DNA of 64,000 bases, from the NCBI GenBank assembly GCA_018136815.1, contig CM030937.1, positions 876,553-940,552 on the forward strand, read 5' to 3'. Below the pieces are notes generated by a model. That model saw nothing but the letters and a program-made list of their open reading frames with translations. It was not told where the DNA came from and searched no databases. The stretch's first letter is position 1, and each line of letters opens with the position of its first letter. This document shows, in pieces, positions 62,690 through 64,000 of this stretch. Source of the DNA: Isochrysis galbana. Lineage: Eukaryota; Haptophyta; Isochrysidales; Isochrysidaceae. The translations under genes were made by a program, and so were the position numbers.

Positions 62690-64000
62690 TCACCATATCC
62701 AAAAATCTCGTAATGAATCCTCAATCTTGACTTGGTCAATTTTCACCCTTAGAAGTTATTATTAACTTCTTAATAGTCTCACCGCACACGCGGCCGTGGA
62801 CCCTCTACTTTCTACTCACGCAGCAAGACTTTCTACACCGTCTCGAGCATCGCCTTTTTTGTACAGTAGTATTATGTCGCCCTCGCGCATCGTGTACGCC
62901 AGTGTTCCCTTGTCGAGTGCTAAGTTGTAGAGCCGGGTCAAGAGCGGTGCGGCTAGTTTCTCGTGTGCCTTGTATACTTCTGCCGGTATTCCGTCCGGGC
63001 CTGCGCTCTTTCCGGGTCCGATTCCCCGGATGGCTCGGAGTGTTTCTTCTACGTCGATGCGTCCTTCCAGGCGGAGGCTGCCGTGGATCATGAGCTTGTG
63101 TTGGGAGTGGATCGTTTCTGGCATACGCAGCTCTTTGCACGCCCTGATGCCGTAGTTTACTGGGATGATGTTGTTGTTCACGTTCAGAAGAAGTTTGCGG
63201 GGGAAGCTCCCATCTAGGAAGGATCCTTGGCCCGCCGAGACGTATAGATGCCAGCGGGTGGAGTAGGCCGCCTTGGACACAAACGTGCCCGAGCCGCCTT
63301 CGAGCTTCATGCGCTCGCGATTGCCCTTGAGGAAAGTGAGGCCCACTCTTTCGACCGCCTTAATGAGTGTGCTGAGTGTGATTTGTTTTGCTTGCGCCAG
63401 GCCGTCGGCTTCTACGACCAAGTGAGCCGCCACATCTTGCAGGGCGTTATAGAGCGACTTGCGGGAGGAGGAGCCTCGCTTGTTGATCTTCTCCTCTAGG
63501 GACTCGATTTTCACGCGGACTTTGATGTCTGTCTGATTGATGCGGAGTGTGGTGAATTCGCCGTAACGCTCTTGGAATTGCTGTGCGCAATCCTCGTTTA
63601 CGGCTATGTGCCATGGGCCCGTGATCGATCGAGCCCAGAAATCTGGTTCAGGGTCTACTCCTTCGAGCTCCAAGAGGAGCTCGACGATGGCTGCGTAGAC
63701 GGTCGTGTCCTGAAAGGTGTAGTCGCCCTCTTGGTGGAAGGAGAGTTCTAGATTTGCGTCTGTGTCTTGGATTTCTTGTTCTTCATCCGACTGGGGCTCC
63801 TGCGCGAGGAGTGGCGTGTCGGGTGTCATTACCAGTGTCGTAGGCTCGTGCATCGGTGATGTGGCGATGTGCATTCGCTCTAGACCGCCCCCTGGGGGGT
63901 CTCCTGTGTGCTGTGGTCAGGCTGGGGGTGTTGGTGTGGTCTGTTGTGATGCGTATCTGTTGTTGCATGTGTTTTGTGCCCATAAGGGCCACCCGGTCTC
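62690..64000 (-). mobile_element. LINE copy with ORF1-RT fusion, 3'-joined, minus strand, running off the window
   Basis: It contains the longest retroelement frame of the window (next entry). Downstream of the frame (minus strand) it joins directly to TAGAGGGTCCACGGCCGCG and ACTATTAAGAAGTTAA, the 3' module of the 41168 element, then GGGTGAAAATTGACC, as beside the 1182 copy. The 5' side (63875-64000) shares GAGACCGGGTGGCCCTTATG with 34788. Endonuclease and most of the reverse transcriptase are missing. Confidence 0.7.
62816..63874 (-). pseudogene. LINE ORF1-like domain fused to reverse-transcriptase N-terminus, truncated
   Basis: The open frame has 352 codons. Residues 45-150 are the ORF1-like domain shared with 35264 and 59570. 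A helical middle follows. From about residue 285 comes the start of a non-LTR reverse transcriptase: RAIRGIGPGKSAGPDGIPAE (the conserved K-[SA]-x-GPDGIP motif), LTRLYNLALDKG, then GDIILLYKKGDARD. The next expected block (NYRPI and the catalytic YxDD) is absent because the frame enters the 3' module after GDARDG. No AP-endonuclease separates ORF1 from RT. The product could not polymerise DNA. It could still bind RNA. Confidence 0.75.

Overview
The window is nuclear DNA of a eukaryote. Genes are widely spaced and GC-rich. They carry 0 to 7 short introns of about 100-320 bp, almost all GT-AG; one is best read as GC-AG. The dozen or so genes sit in a very dense field of transposable elements. A small protein with a signal-like N-terminus followed by a twin-arginine stretch (11.9-12.6 kb) suggests a complex (secondary) plastid. 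With the base composition and the possible GC-AG intron this fits a unicellular alga, haptophyte-like, but the sequence alone does not prove the lineage. Two 100-N runs (14058-14157, 49201-49300) are assembly gaps.

Host genes, left to right: an unrecognised ORF (591-1211) whose end runs into repeat sequence; a small secreted protein (2309-2668); a PDZ-DHHC S-acyltransferase (3863-5149, -); a 3-ketodihydrosphingosine reductase-like SDR (9612-10652); the putative thylakoid-lumen protein (11913-12551, -); a two-exon coiled-coil protein (15891-18400, -); a two-exon NEK-like pseudokinase ending in a CaaX box (21946-24177, -); an unrecognised 384-aa protein (26820-27974); a CAF16-type soluble ABC protein with two fused ATPase domains (30856-32844, -); an eight-exon alpha-galactosidase-like glycoside hydrolase (36151-40122, -); a TPR-like protein (43677-44984, -); a membrane-anchored subtilisin with a Hedgehog-type Hint (Hog) domain (45511 to the gap at 49200); a three-exon GATA-finger protein (53675-55454, -); ATG3, the E2-like autophagy conjugation enzyme, in three exons (56622-57907); and a two-exon coiled-coil protein (60475-61717, -). 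They are scattered housekeeping and signalling genes, not an operon or cluster. Membrane and lipid themes recur (S-acylation, prenylation, sphingolipid reductase, ATG8-lipid conjugation), which is probably coincidence.

The space between genes is made of two kinds of mobile DNA. (1) Non-autonomous DNA transposons with terminal inverted repeats and 8-bp target duplications (hAT-like): 5799-6645, 8546-9334, 26480-26715, 33485-34545, 49523-50057 and 50617-51200. Several sit inside other elements, and paralogous empty sites elsewhere in the window confirm three of the insertions. (2) Many non-LTR-retrotransposon-like units. Most begin with a short AT-rich perfect hairpin a few bases before ATGG. 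They share exchangeable GC-rich modules and are often internally deleted. Reverse-transcriptase coding remains at 62816-63874, C-terminal zinc-knuckle coding at 1225-1641 and about 41930-42500, and an ORF1-like domain in three copies. Two units have 13-17 bp target duplications (40754-42754 and, nested in it, 41168-41930), and another has 16-bp duplications (20195-21074).

Most notable: the covarying 5' hairpins of the retroelements, the subtilisin-Hog fusion, the prenylated pseudokinase, the duplicated CAF16 protein, and the nested hAT-like insertions with empty sites.
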